This document shows positions 37,943 through 51,100 of a stretch of DNA of 64,000 nucleotides, in pieces (the first letter of the stretch is position 1; every line of letters begins with the position of its first letter). Below the pieces are notes generated by a model. That model made no database searches, was not told the DNA's origin, and worked only from the letters and a program-made list of their open reading frames with translations. The stretch is from Ricinus communis (lineage: Eukaryota; Streptophyta; Magnoliopsida; Malpighiales; Euphorbiaceae): positions 4,216,001 through 4,280,000 of the forward strand of contig NC_063257.1 of NCBI RefSeq assembly GCF_019578655.1. Reading direction: 5' to 3'. A program made the position numbers and the translations under genes.

Positions 37943-38636
37943 AGACCTTCCAGTTTTTGGTGAAGTTTTGCATGGAGAAGGAAAAAAAAAAAAAGGAAGG
38001 AAAGAAATGAAGTACTGTTTGAGGGGGGAAAGTAAGGAAGAAGTAGGATTCTTGTTTTTATGTAATCTTTTTTAGGTTGTTAGTGGAGAAAAATGGGGAG
38101 TAATGAAAGACAAAGGTGGGGGCCAAATTATCTGTCTGTAAGAAACTTTTGTCAAAAATATGAACCTTTTGGCATCATATTGGAATGAAATTTTTTTTGC
38201 AAAATGGAGGGAAGGGATATATAAATATATAATATAATTAAGATTGGGATCTAATGATTAAATTCTATGAAATGATGTTATCAATATACAACAAGTGGCC
38301 CTTTTTATTAATTATTCAATCTACTTTTCTTCTTTATTGTTTTGTTACTTCAACTTTTTTGAGGTAATGCTAAATCCCCAAGTACATAACCAGCTCAATG
38401 TTTCCCAATAATGCAAAAAGGTTGCAACTTTGACCACAAAATCTCTTCAATCTGCATTACACCATCATTACAATTCCTCCTTGTTCTTATCTCAGCTTTC
38501 TCCAAAGGCAACAGACATTCCCACTTCATTCAAAAAAAGAACACAGGTGGTGGGAGAGAGATTCTTGTGCATCAGTACTTTAGCTGAGTTTATATTTTAG
38601 GATTTTAATGGTCATGATCAGTTAGGACTTTGTCTG

Positions 38637-38668
<32 letters not shown>

Positions 38669-39713
38669 CTTTTTCTCTTCACTTTGTAAAGTCGTTATGG
38701 TTAAAAAATTTGTTTAGCTTTTCCTTATTCCACTACATGATGTGAACTAAAGAGAAGGAGAAATTGCACGTAAAAGCGAATCCATGTCTTTGTGTGGACA
38801 ATGAAAAATCATTAGTTGGAGTTGTTGATGATAAGTGATTACACATCTTCCTCGTGTGGACACTCTGCTTTCTTGCATGTCTCAGGATAATTGATTGCTA
38901 TTTTGACTAATTAAAATATGATCATTTGGTCCCATGACAACGAGGATTTGAGACCTTAAAAGCTGCAAATTAATTCCCTAAATTTGGGATTTCCTTAGCT
39001 TCATAAAACCCATAATTCAATCTTTTAAATAACAAATTCTTAAGTTAGTCGCTTGTCATCTGGTTAATAAAACCTGTTAAGCTTCAATGATTTGATCCAA
39101 ATATACCTACTCACTGTAGATTTCTGTAAATAATGAAATTATTGTACCCAGCGAATGGCAAATACTAAAAAAGATTAGCCCTTTTTATTTTTCTTTCTAT
39201 TTGTCGATAGCTTTTGAATTTTTTAGCTATAAGCTGAAAATGAGTCATAATTATGTTCCTCACTCAGTTGTTGTACTATTATTATTATTTTTATTTCCCC
39301 TTGTTAGTGTAGCGAAGTGTAGTTCATGTGCCACTTGGGGTCTATGGATCGACATAAAATTGTTATTGTACTTTATCCTTTGGTGTCAAATGCCTTACAG
39401 ACTATAATCACCGAAATCAGTAGCTTTCGAGATAAAAATGCCAAAATGTTGCCTTTGATTGGACAATGAAAGAAGGGCATAAATATTTATAAAAGGACGA
39501 GACTCAAACGAACCAAAAAATGGCAAAGAAGAAAGGTCCACAAAGGATCGATTGATGGTCAAAAAGAATGCGATTCATGAAGAAAAAGATTGCAAAGCGG
39601 ATAGCTACTTCTTATTTTTAACGCATAAAGTTCCAAGCCATTCATATAAATTTCTTCAAGCCTCTTTAATTTTAGTCAAAAACCATAATTACATTTGCTT
39701 GTCGTTGACAGGT

Positions 39714-39758
<45 letters not shown>

Positions 39759-41089
39759 TTTTTATTTTTTTGCTAAAACAAATTAAGTTCGTGCAGCAAA
39801 GCATTGGAAAAGTATAATAACTTGCACACGACCTAGTATGGATCTTTATTTAGCTTCTCATAATTTCAACCATTTAATCATGGAATTTCCATTAACGTAA
39901 ATCTTGGTTCTTTCTACTGTGGGACTTGATAGAGTTTCACTCTTGCGTTTTCAGTTCACTTGTGAGTTAAGTCCTCAAAAGGAAAAATAATACTAGGGTT
40001 TGGTAAACAGCCATTTGATGATAAAGAAATATTTGGGATTTATGAGAACCGAAATCTTATTAAGACATTGTAGTATTGGCATGAACTTTGCTCGAGTCTC
40101 TTTAGGGAACCCCTACTCTCAAAAGGCTATCTGATATTGTAGGCAGCCGAACAAAGCATTCAAATCAAACATGAGAAAGGGAATTCAATAGTTTTGTACC
40201 ATGAAATTTACTGTTGGCCCAAACTGATGATACATGTATATATTATACGGCTATAATTGTAGCGTGTGGATCTTGAAATATAATCTTAAATGGTCCCAAA
40301 AATGTCTTAGGGCCCCTTAAGTCCTTTTTGTTATACATGCATAACAGGGCTAGCTATAACAGTTCAATGTACAGAGGGGGAGAGAGAGAGAGAGAGCAGA
40401 GAGGAGTGAAGAAATGCAGATGTTTACAGAGTCCAATTCTTGACAGGGAAAGAAGATAATGGATGTTTGCATAGGGGAGTCTGTTTCTTCTGAGGAGACC
40501 CCTAGTAGTTTGTGACTTTTTCTCCATCCTCACCTGTCTTAATACATATATGTATCATTTTTTTTTTTGGGGAACTGTATATATCATCCATTTCTCTTAT
40601 TATACATATTTATTTTATCATGTGATAGCTTTGACAATATGACAAATGAATTAATCCTATTCGTACATCTGTAGTGGTGGCCTGATCATGAGACCTAACA
40701 TGATTGAGTGTCTTCCATTATTAGTATAGCATAATATTGTAGGACAATGGGAACCTCCAATCTAGCTAAAATTAGACATTAAACTATGTGCATTTTGACA
40801 GTGTTATAGTCATAATTCATATGAATATTTATTAGGGTGACACTCATGGTTGATTTAACACTTGCATGTTAATAATTATTTAAGAAAAAGAATGAGTTTT
40901 AGGGTGTGTTACACTCAAAAAAGTTAGTTTTAGTTGTATTCAATTATCAACATTTTTGTTTCGAAAAAGTAATAGCACATTCAAATATCTTATGAGTAAC
41001 AAATAATTTAATTGTTATGAACTTGAACAATAAAAAAAAATTATGGTGGTGGTTGGTTCAGAGATTTGATGCAGCTATTAAACAACTGT
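37943..41089. other. ANT 3' UTR and intergenic sequence
   Basis: The first 250 or so bases are plausibly ANT 3' UTR. Beyond that no gene is seen. (TA)n tracts lie at 38638-38667 and 39716-39757, and a (GA)n tract near 40377-40396. The ORFs have no recognisable domain. Confidence 0.55.
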
Positions 41090-41694
41090 ATTAAAGTGTT
41101 TGGTGAAAATTTAAAGAACAGCAGCTGATAGCTGATTTAATCACAATCAGCTGTTGATTATATCAACTCTATTTTAGAGTTTTTTCTTATCAACAGATAA
41201 CTTATTTGATTTATTTATTTATTTAGACACTATTATTTTTATTAAAGTTAGAATAATAATTTACTATAAGCTGATATCATATAATTATATTTTTATATTT
41301 TATAATAAATAATAAAAATTATAATTTTAAAATTATTTTTAATAGTTAAATAATTATAATTATGGTATTTGAAATTAGAAATTTTTATTAGTATTAAATT
41401 TTTACTTTTAAAATAACTTTCATAATTTTTTTAATAGTAAATAGAAATGAGCTAAAAAAATTAATTATAATATTTTTAATTATTATAAGTTATTTTTATA
41501 AATTTATATCATCGAATATAATATAATAAAATAAAATATATTTAATGATAAATTATGTTCTAAATTGTCATTTAATATACTAACAGCAACTGCTAATAAA
41601 ATTTTATAAAATAATTTAATTTATCAGCCGTCAGCTATCAACTATCAGCCACCAGCTACCAGCTTTACTGCTCAGCCGAACCAAATAGGACCTA
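41090..41694. mobile_element. Candidate hAT-type MITE with AGCTGATAGCTG subterminal motifs
   Basis: The left side reads GTGTTTGGTG then CAGCAGCTGATAGCTGATTT. The right side, inverted, reads GGTCCTATTTGGTT then AGCTGGTAGCTGGTGGCTGA and TAGTTGATAGCTGAC. Clustered AGCTGATAGCTG-like units pointing inward at both ends, with TTTGG near the tips and an AT-rich interior, are typical of a common group of plant hAT MITEs. The exact ends and target duplication are not clear, so the limits are approximate. Confidence 0.5.
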
Positions 41695-43559
41695 TATTTT
41701 TTAAATTTTTTAATTACTTTATACTAGTTATTCATAAAAAAAATGCCAACTATAATATAACCAACAAAAATCCTTCTCTTCTAGTTTACACCAAATTTTG
41801 GGGGGGCTTGTGGTGTAGAATGGTTTCTTTAAGGACTTGTTTTTGTTTATCTTTTTCTCTTTGTCAGGCTCATGATCCTACACAAAAAAGATATGAAAGA
41901 TGTTTTCACACTTGAAATTGAGCTCTTTGGTAAAAGGGGGAAAAAGAAAAAGAGTTAACACTTAAAATTTCATTACTATTAAATGGTAGTTCCGTGGTGG
42001 CCTAAACTCAACTTCCTCCAAAAGTTAATCCTCTAGACTGACTAATTAGAACTAACAAATATTTCTTAATAAGGTTTTCCCACAGAGATTATTTTAGTAC
42101 GATTAAAATTTTTTAGAAAGAAAAGATTCCGAGCAATATATAACCTAATAAACAGTGTTCATATTTAACGGAGAGGGACAAAATTTGATACCCCTCAATA
42201 AACACATTTGCGAGAATAGCAGGCCAGTGATTAGCGATTGCTGTCGCAGAAGAGAGCAGCACATAGTTATTGACTAAAGGGTGCATCGCAATGAATAATA
42301 AATAGAAATATAATAATGATGATATATTCTTAAGATATTATACGAAATGATTATTATGTATTTTTAATTATTTAAAAATAATAATTACATATTAATTATG
42401 TATCCATTTATTAGATAAATGGAGATATATAATTAGACATGCATAGTTTTTTTTTATTTAGATGGCTTATCGAAATTGGTCCGTACTCTATTCATTTATT
42501 TCAAATCATAAAAACAAGAAATGCGACCTTTCATCCGGTACACACCATGCAGTATACCTTTTCCACACACAAGCATAAGCTTATGGTTAAAATTTATTAT
42601 TTGCTACACTGATGTCATATTTACTGAGGGATGAATTAAATTTGAGGCCGACGTGTAGCAGCAAAAAGAAAAAAAATAAAAATAAAAACAAAGAAAATAA
42701 AAGAGAAGCAAGCAGATCAGCTATAAATATTAAATATTGTCAATTGCCGACAGTCCTTGATCTGCAGCTGCGGACATTTATTGCTAATTTGCTACCTTTA
42801 TTTTCTCATTATTTGAAAAAATAAAATAAAAAAGTAATAGAATAAAAACAATTATGACGTTCTCCTTTCCTAACGTATAAAACTTTATTAATACAATGTA
42901 TATAAAACTTTTTAGTTGATATGTAATTAGTATAAGATAAAGTTATAATCATGTCTTATAATTATTTAATAAATGAGTTGTATATAAATTTAAATTTTTA
43001 TAATATGTTTAATTTATCATGCTATGCTACAGATCAACTTAAAACTACGGTCCGTTAATAACAAATAACAATATAGGAAGATATTATTACAGGAGGTAAA
43101 TTAATGGGTGTTTATTTTAAAAGGAGCATTAGTAAACACAAAGAAGTGAAACTGATATTTTGAGTTAATTATTAATCATCATACATATTTAAAAAATTAT
43201 AAATGCTTAAAGCATATTTATTCGATCCATTTAAAGTAAAACGACTCTTATCACTAAGCTTTTAGATCTCATTTGTTGCTTGTTTACTAGCTTTTGTCTC
43301 TTGCCTTCAAGCTTGTCTACATTCAATTATATATTTATGGCACCCAATAAAATAATTTCTTAATGCATTGAAATAATTTAATTTATAGATTTGATTTGGG
43401 TTTAAACTGTCTATCAGTTCCCTAAAAAAACTGTCTATGAGTTCAGTTAATACCTAATTATTTATATAAAATACTCCAAAAGTATGTGATAAAAAATATT
43501 GTCAAATGAAGTAATTGAAAGTATAAAAGGGATAAAATATATGGTATGATATACTGGTG

Positions 43560-43815
43560 TAGACAAGGTGGGGCAAGGACCACTTTGGCCTCTCCAAAAA
43601 ATTTGGATCTCCTCGTACATCCCTAAAAAATTTGCCTTCTTTCTTTAATATTTAACTACGGCTCCCCCAAACAGTTTGGTGCCCTATATTCTTCTGAAAA
43701 ATTTGCCTCTTTGGCCCCTGCAAAGTAAAAGGAAAAGATTTTGGCCCCTCAAGAAAAAGAAATTTTCTCCCTCCGCCCCATAGCTCCGGGGAGCTAGATT
43801 TTGTACAGTGGAGAC
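43560..43815 (-). mobile_element. Possible transposon remnant rich in ggcccc/aaaattt units
   Basis: On the minus strand the block opens with GGGGCGGAGGGAGAAAATTT and repeats 'ggggcc/gagg..aaaatttt' units several times. This resembles sequence common near the ends of degenerate plant DNA transposons. No terminal repeats or coding region are seen. The call rests on general resemblance only. Confidence 0.28.
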
Positions 43816-44351
43816 TTAGGTAAGCTGGCCTAAGGGCTGGGTTAGAGTTAGGGTGAGGGAGGGCCCTTAATTAGGGGCATGCTGAATAGGACAAAGGGAC
43901 GATTGGACCTGTCAACATCGCGAATCTAATTAAGAATCTTTTGGCCCAAGTCTTTGTTGACTTCTTCTTTCTTTTTTCTTACATCTTTAATTTTGTTGAT
44001 ATAATTTTTAACTATGGATAAGGTAGTTACACGTGGCGTATGTTTGCCGTCAGCGTTACCGTAGTAGCCGTAAACCGCCGTTGCTCGACTGTTGTGTCTT
44101 TGGCTTTTGTCCTTTCAACCGTAGAGAGGGGGGCCGTAGATTCGATCTACCTTCTGATCCTTTATGCTAATCTACACAGCTTCTGTCAAATAAAGATGTA
44201 CGCAGTCCGTTATAAAACTTGAAAATAATTAATAATAATATAAGAGAATTACAAAATAAAAAAGATCTTTCTTACGTTCCCAGTAATTTTTTTGTTTGTT
44301 TTAAAGAAAAACCAGTTTATCGTTTATTTCTTCATCAATCAATTAAGTTTG

Positions 44352-44415
<64 letters not shown>

Positions 44416-44639
44416 AGAGTCACTCGTATTTATAAATATTTTAATATTAAAAAATTAATATATATTTAATTATTTAAAATTAATAAATATATATTTATTA
44501 TTTATTAATTTAATTCTACTACACATTATGTTGATTATTTAATTTGGAGTATTTCTTTTTGTACATAAGATAACTATTTAAATGATTTGTTATACTAATC
44601 TAAGTTGTTTATTCAATACTTACTTGGTTTTTACATTCA

Positions 44640-45180
44640 CGAATCAAATAATATAGGACAGCATTGCCACTCGACTAGCCGTTGAACCTAGCCCTTAGAG
44701 CGGAAGAATTTGTCGAATCGAAAACTTCGCCTATGATATAACTCAGCGCGGATAAGCTATATGTTTCTAGCGCTTGTTTAAGACGGTACGCTTTCTCTGT
44801 ACTTTTTTCTAACTAAGTCAATTGAAAATGACATCGGCTAGTGAGCAAACGAGCTTCGGAATTAGATCAAAGCCAAGGACCGAGGTCTGGGGTACCCGGA
44901 TCAGACTTGACTTCATGTGTAAAAGAAAAACAGTTGTTTGGGTAAATCAGAGTACCATTTTTCTAAATTTAATAGTACAATCTGTAAGCAACATTGAAGT
45001 CTCATGGCGTAGAAAGTGGTTAGGCACCATAATGAACTCAAGACCGATAAACCTGGTCTAGGCCATTTCTTTTCTATGGGCTGCTGTTCAGGCCATTTTC
45101 TTAATACAATTTTGGTTGGCTTTCGGAGAGCGACCGCATTTTGCTGGCCTCGAAGATGAGAGGGGCAGTAAACAATAACA
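44640..45180. other. Possible organelle-derived (mitochondrial-like) insertion
   Basis: The block has balanced composition, few homopolymer runs and many CG dinucleotides, unlike the flanking AT-rich DNA. It contains a 79-codon frame (44822-45061) with no family that I recognise. This texture is like plant mitochondrial intergenic DNA, but I cannot match it to a named organelle gene. Confidence 0.22.
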
Positions 45181-48100
45181 TTATTGAGTCTGTTTATCTC
45201 CAGTAATCATTATTGTTGTTTTCTAGATTTGTAGGTTAGCTATATATATGTATCAGTGCTTTCCAATAATGCAAAAGTGTCTTTATTTTGACCAAGATTT
45301 TTCTCGCATTTGGCCCTATTTAGTCTGACAAGCTGTCCAATAATAGTATTATACATTCTTGAATGGTCCAATTATATAGGTTGAGAGATTGTTTACTCAC
45401 CAACAGAATCCTTTCATTTTATAAATCTTCTGTTCTCACACAGCATTGTTACTATTCAGGGTTTTCTTCGTCAGATAATAATAATTGGACGTAGGATAAG
45501 CGATTACATGTCTTGGTGCTGAAAAGAATATCCCTGGCTTCACAGTAACAGAAAGAGCTGTCTCTGCGTGCGCGAGTGTGTATGCATGTTTCATACCCTA
45601 CAAGCTAATGTGGTATTAACTGTTAACTAAAGACAACGAGGAATTGATGCCGGAAAAGCTGGAATTTCCTCTGGTTTACAAGTCTAAATTGACAGCTTAT
45701 GACCAAGACAAATCACAAGTGAGATCTTGTTCTATTAGTGCGGAACTTGTTAACACTTCAAATATGCTTTACTGCTTTTATTGATTCTATTAGTGTATTT
45801 CAATTGGTTTTATGTTTTTTTGTCTTTCCTTCATTGCCTTATTTTAGATGGGAAAACCATACTTATTTTTATTAAATAATTTAAATATATGTAGTTACAA
45901 TTATACCTCACAGTTCGTAATAGTTATTTTTCTTACAGATCACTTGATATAAATATGATGATCTCTATTATTATTAATAGAAAGAGAGACTTCATCTCTA
46001 AACCTCCCAGACCTTATAACATACTTCAGTATAAAATTGATCATGATATACTTGATTAATAATATTAAATAATTTTTAAATAGCTATTGATTCACAATTA
46101 AAAGCAAATAAGCATAGGCAAGCTTTTGATGATGTTTTCTAAAGTAATGTTTATTAACATACACTACTGTGTTACTAAAGGAAACATATAGCTTCTTTCA
46201 GATGTGCATTATTGCTGCTTTATTTTATACCATTTAGGGTCGCATCACCCAAATTTTTAACTATAAATAATTTGAAAGAAAAGGAAAAATTGTGAACTTC
46301 AGAATTTTGTTCTCGATCTGGCCAACATTATCTTCATGCTTCCTGATAAAACTAAAAAGACAGTGGATTAAGACGAATAAACTAATCAAGTATATATGGG
46401 ATGCTGTTTTTATTTGCAGCTAGCAAGTGGAACTGTGGAAGTTAGAGATTTACAGGTGGAAATATATGCCCTACAGGTTGAAATAATCACCGAAAATCTA
46501 TACTGTCCTTTTTGTTACAGAAATCTTTATTAGTTTTTGAAAAACTAATGGCAAATTGTGAAAATTATGTCAAGAAAATAAAAACGACATTGATTAGACA
46601 AATGAAAAGGAAAGAAGCATGAATAAAGAGAAACACTCCCAACAACTACGAAGAAAAAAAAAAGGGTCGGAATCACATACAAGAGAAATTGATAGTCAAA
46701 TTAAGGAGCTCGCATTGCAACTCATTCAGAATTAAAAGGATTGGAAAAGGGAGCAATCTCATGCTATAAAAATATAGAATCAGGCGCATGAATTTCTTCA
46801 AAGTACTTTGATTTTAATAGTCAAAAAAGATTAGTCTATACAGGTTGGATTCACAAAAGAATGTGTGTGAAAAAAGGACTTAGTTTTATATGCGCGACTC
46901 TTAAATCATATATGATATAGCTTATCATAATTCAGAAAAATAATATTTGTCATTTTTTGCATGAAATAATTGAATAGGCTCAAGGGGCACTATATTTCTT
47001 TTCTTATTTACAATGAAAAGGTTAACTCTGAGTGTCAAGTGGAACACTAATTAATTTTAAAATGTTGTGTCAAAAATAATATTATAAGTTGGGCTGACAA
47101 AGATAGTCGCAGCGGCCAAGTATTCTAAAATAAGGTCCCAATCTATGTTTCTGTCTCATTCCATGGCTTGCATGACAGAACAAGTCGCCGGAAAGTATAT
47201 TGGGACAACCCAAATCAGGTGCTTTTTTCCCTGTTGTCCAACAATTCATAAGGAAATGAGGAAGGTGATGGATGTTTTGTTCAATGGAGTGGATCTTTTC
47301 TTCTTGGGGAGACCTTTAGTTCCAAGATGATATTTTATCTGGAGTATATATATGGACCAGTTCCACTTCTCTCTATTCATCATAAAAGTCTTTCACGTGA
47401 GCTTTAGAATGTGACAAATCGCGCGATGATAATGCTATTGGATCTCAGACCTAAGCATGACTTCTGTGTTTTCTCAATCATTGTGAACTTGCTCTGTCCT
47501 TTCTTTTAGATTTAGATTTTTGTTGCCCATGTTTAAATGGTTTGCTTTGGGTTCAACAAAGAACCCGGAAATTTAAATTGCTGAACAGTAGAGGCCTTGA
47601 GGATTTCCTTTCTCGCAACACTGGGCCCAATCTACCCATTTAAGACTCACGAAGTTTTTCTCATGGAACAACGATTTGGACCTGCTCTAACCCATCACGG
47701 CTGTGAACGGTCAATTGGAATAGGGAACCTCATCAGAATCAGTAGAAATTTCAAGCATCTACTACTGTTTCTTGCCCACTTATGAAATAATTTAAACCTC
47801 AGGCCCAATCGCTATAAGAAGAGAAAAAAATGTAAAAACATAGCCCGATTTTCACCCCTTCCCTTCAGACTTTCGTTCCTATTTTTCGCTGATCCAATAT
47901 TTCCTTCGAGAAACATAAAAACCAGTATTACCTTCTACAAGAAAAGAAAAAACCTTAAACCATTATTTCTCATTCTTTCTTTCTATCCACGATCTACCTC
48001 TCATTAACAAGCCCCTCTCCTCAATTTCGCTCTCTTCTAATTTTAGTGTCTTTTTCCATGTATTAGTGAAGTAGGAAAAAATAAAAGTAGAAGTTACCCT

Positions 48101-51100
48101 AGCCAGTTGCCATCCATACATTTTAACATATCCTTTTATCCTCCCCTGTCCCGTATCCAGCTAAGTGTTAATGTTATTTTTCCCTAATCCAACTAAGTGT
48201 TGATGTTATTTTCTGATCATCAAAATCAATATGTTTTCGTTTCTTTCTTATCTTTCCATTCAGTATAAGTGTTTGCATTTTTCCATTCAGTACAAGCGTC
48301 TGCATTTTTCTCGAAAAGAATTATTAGCGTAATTAATAAGACATAGTGCAATGATAATCAACTGTCCTCGAAAGTTAAAGGCTATTCCTATAAAGTCATT
48401 AAAATCATTGAGAACTTCGACATATGTACATTTCTGCAAAACCCTGAAACATATTGACCATGAATAAATAATAATAATGTCTTTGAAGCAAAAATGGGCA
48501 GCAGCAGGAACATGTACACGTTTGAAAGATTTTGCTGGTCATGTTTTTCCATAACCAGCAGTAAATTGAAAGATGCACCTAAACCTGTTCGGCCCCTCGA
48601 TGATTGAACCGCTAGTTCCCATATATTTCAAATCTTTTTAGGTAATCTTTCTTTTCATACAATGCCAAATGTAAATATATATGTATCTGGCATTGAAATC
48701 TGCAGGCAGAAAACTTCTGTATGAGGAAAAATCAATGGCATATATGAAAATGATTGTGTATGTATTATTATTTTCAGTCCCAAATACCTAACGAAACAAA
48801 GCATCATTATTTTTTCAGTTTCCTTAACAGCAGCCTTTCTGCTTTTAGTTCTAAAGTGAAACCACATTATGATTACTTCTCCTCTGCGCATGCTTCAATT
48901 AGTCTCATTGAAGGTCTTGTATCAGATTCTTTTCCATGTCATTTCGTTTTCTTTCTTAACCCCTTCCGTTAAACAAATTCAAATGATTATGTGTTCTAAT
49001 CTTCTTCTTTTTTTTTTATGCAATATCGAAATGAATTAATCTCCCGATTAAAATTGTGGAAATTTCATGGGCACAATGCAGGCATTCTCGTTAATTAATC
49101 ACATACTTTTATTTACTTTATCTTTATGAGTTGTAGGGTGGGTTTTTCTTTTTCTTTTATTTACATCTTTAACTTCCTATTAAATATAATGGACAAACTT
49201 TTTGTAAAGGGAAAAAAAAGAAATTAAAAGAAAGCTTCTTTAAGAGTATAAAAGAGCAGCACTAAGCATGGGCTATGACTGTGTTTAACTTTGTAAAGCA
49301 ATGATTTGTACATATTTTTTATTTATTTATTGTTGCTGTGTGTTTTCTTAAAAAGAAAAATCTGGTGAGGTAGAAATCTCGTGAGATTCTTCCTCTTAGG
49401 TATCAAAACCATCATTGCTAGTTAGGAAGGACCACTATGTCGTGGACCAGAGGATTAGGCCCATGTAGAGTTTGACATGTGTCACGCGCGTGATCGTTTG
49501 TGGGGTCGGCTTTGATTGGGGTTTGTTGTAATTAAGAATGCTGTTATTGTCGATTCTTGACGACGATGATGGTTTGATACTCGATAATATAAGAAGAAGA
49601 AGAAGAGTGCTCCCAATAACAAAATCACTTAATTATATTAATCTATGTGTTTAGCAGAAGTATCTAACCTGCTTTGCTAATTGGGCCACCTTCTGTTTGG
49701 CATATTTATATTTGCTCTACCTATTGATCAACAGTTGCTGTGATTGGATCGTACATCTATCTTCTAACTTTCTTTCCTTTTTATTAATTAAAATTTATTC
49801 ACTTCCTCCAATCTAATACAGGAATATAAATAAAAACTCACTGTACCAACAGAAAACTTACTGTTTTATAAATCTCTAATAATGTTTTTTAAAAAATTAA
49901 AATCAAATATTTTGGTTAATTTATTTTTATATATTATTCTTATAACTTCTTCTTTTCTCGCCAAATTTAATTTATAAATTATATAATATTAGTTTCGAAT
50001 TTGAAGCTAACACTAATAATTCATACATATAAATAAATAATTTTTATAGCTTCTAATTCTCGGGTTATTAAAACTCCTTGAGTATATATATTTTTATACT
50101 TTTTATCATTTATTATTAAAAAATCTCATATTGTCCAAAACAAAGATGATTGCAATACTACAACATGGTCTTAATAATCTTAACAAGTCAATTTAAGCAT
50201 GATTGTTCACTTTGTAATAATCAAAACTTCCTTTAATGAAATCGATTTTCTAATTTCCACAAACAAACAATCCATTTCAGTCCAGCGAAAAAGAAAATGG
50301 AAAATAACACATCTTACTCTCTAGTCTCTACCCTAAGGCCACCAGTGTGTCCCACCTTTGAATCGTACCCTGGAGAATGATTTGGTGTGAGTACCCACAT
50401 TGATTAGTTAGGTGTACCATCTCAATCATCATATCTACATACTGATTTTGACTATGCAGTCCTTTCACGTGGGGTCCATTTCCCCCCCAATCCATGTCGC
50501 ACATACAATCTCAAGAATCCCGATTATTCTTATTGTGAGGTAATTCACACTTGATTATCGTCTTTTTAAACAAAAGTTAGCCGCTAATCTCGGAATAATA
50601 ATGTCAATAATACAGCAAGATCACAACCGGACATTGTATTGACCAGATAATTTTGTTTGACCAGGTGCTTCTTTTTTTTTTCCCTTGTATAGGGTACAGC
50701 TCTATACGACTACAGCTGGAAAACTGTACCAGGACAAGAAGGTAAAAATTGATGATTAGATTCCCATTATTCCTTATGTTCTTCCTTGCCAAAGCCTCCA
50801 AAGCTTATTATAAAAATATAATAATAGAAAAAGAAAAAGATTGCTGCAGCCTATATTATTTAATTATATACATATAAATTGCCGTTTTATAAAAGAAAGA
50901 GAAAATCTATTATATGCTGTACAAATAGAGTACTTTTCTTGAGTTGTCTAATTGCAGTTAGACACTTGTCCTATCAATACACTCACAAAATTACTGATTT
51001 AAGGAGTCATTTGGTACATATAAGTAAATAAAGAAACAGCACTCCAACCTCAAAAGCGTCTATATAAAATAATAACATTTTTTAAAGATCTTAATAAAAT

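Noticed and set aside
44822..45061. 79-codon ORF as a gene
   Set aside because: No family recognised and no splice or promoter context; kept only as part of a possible organelle-derived block.
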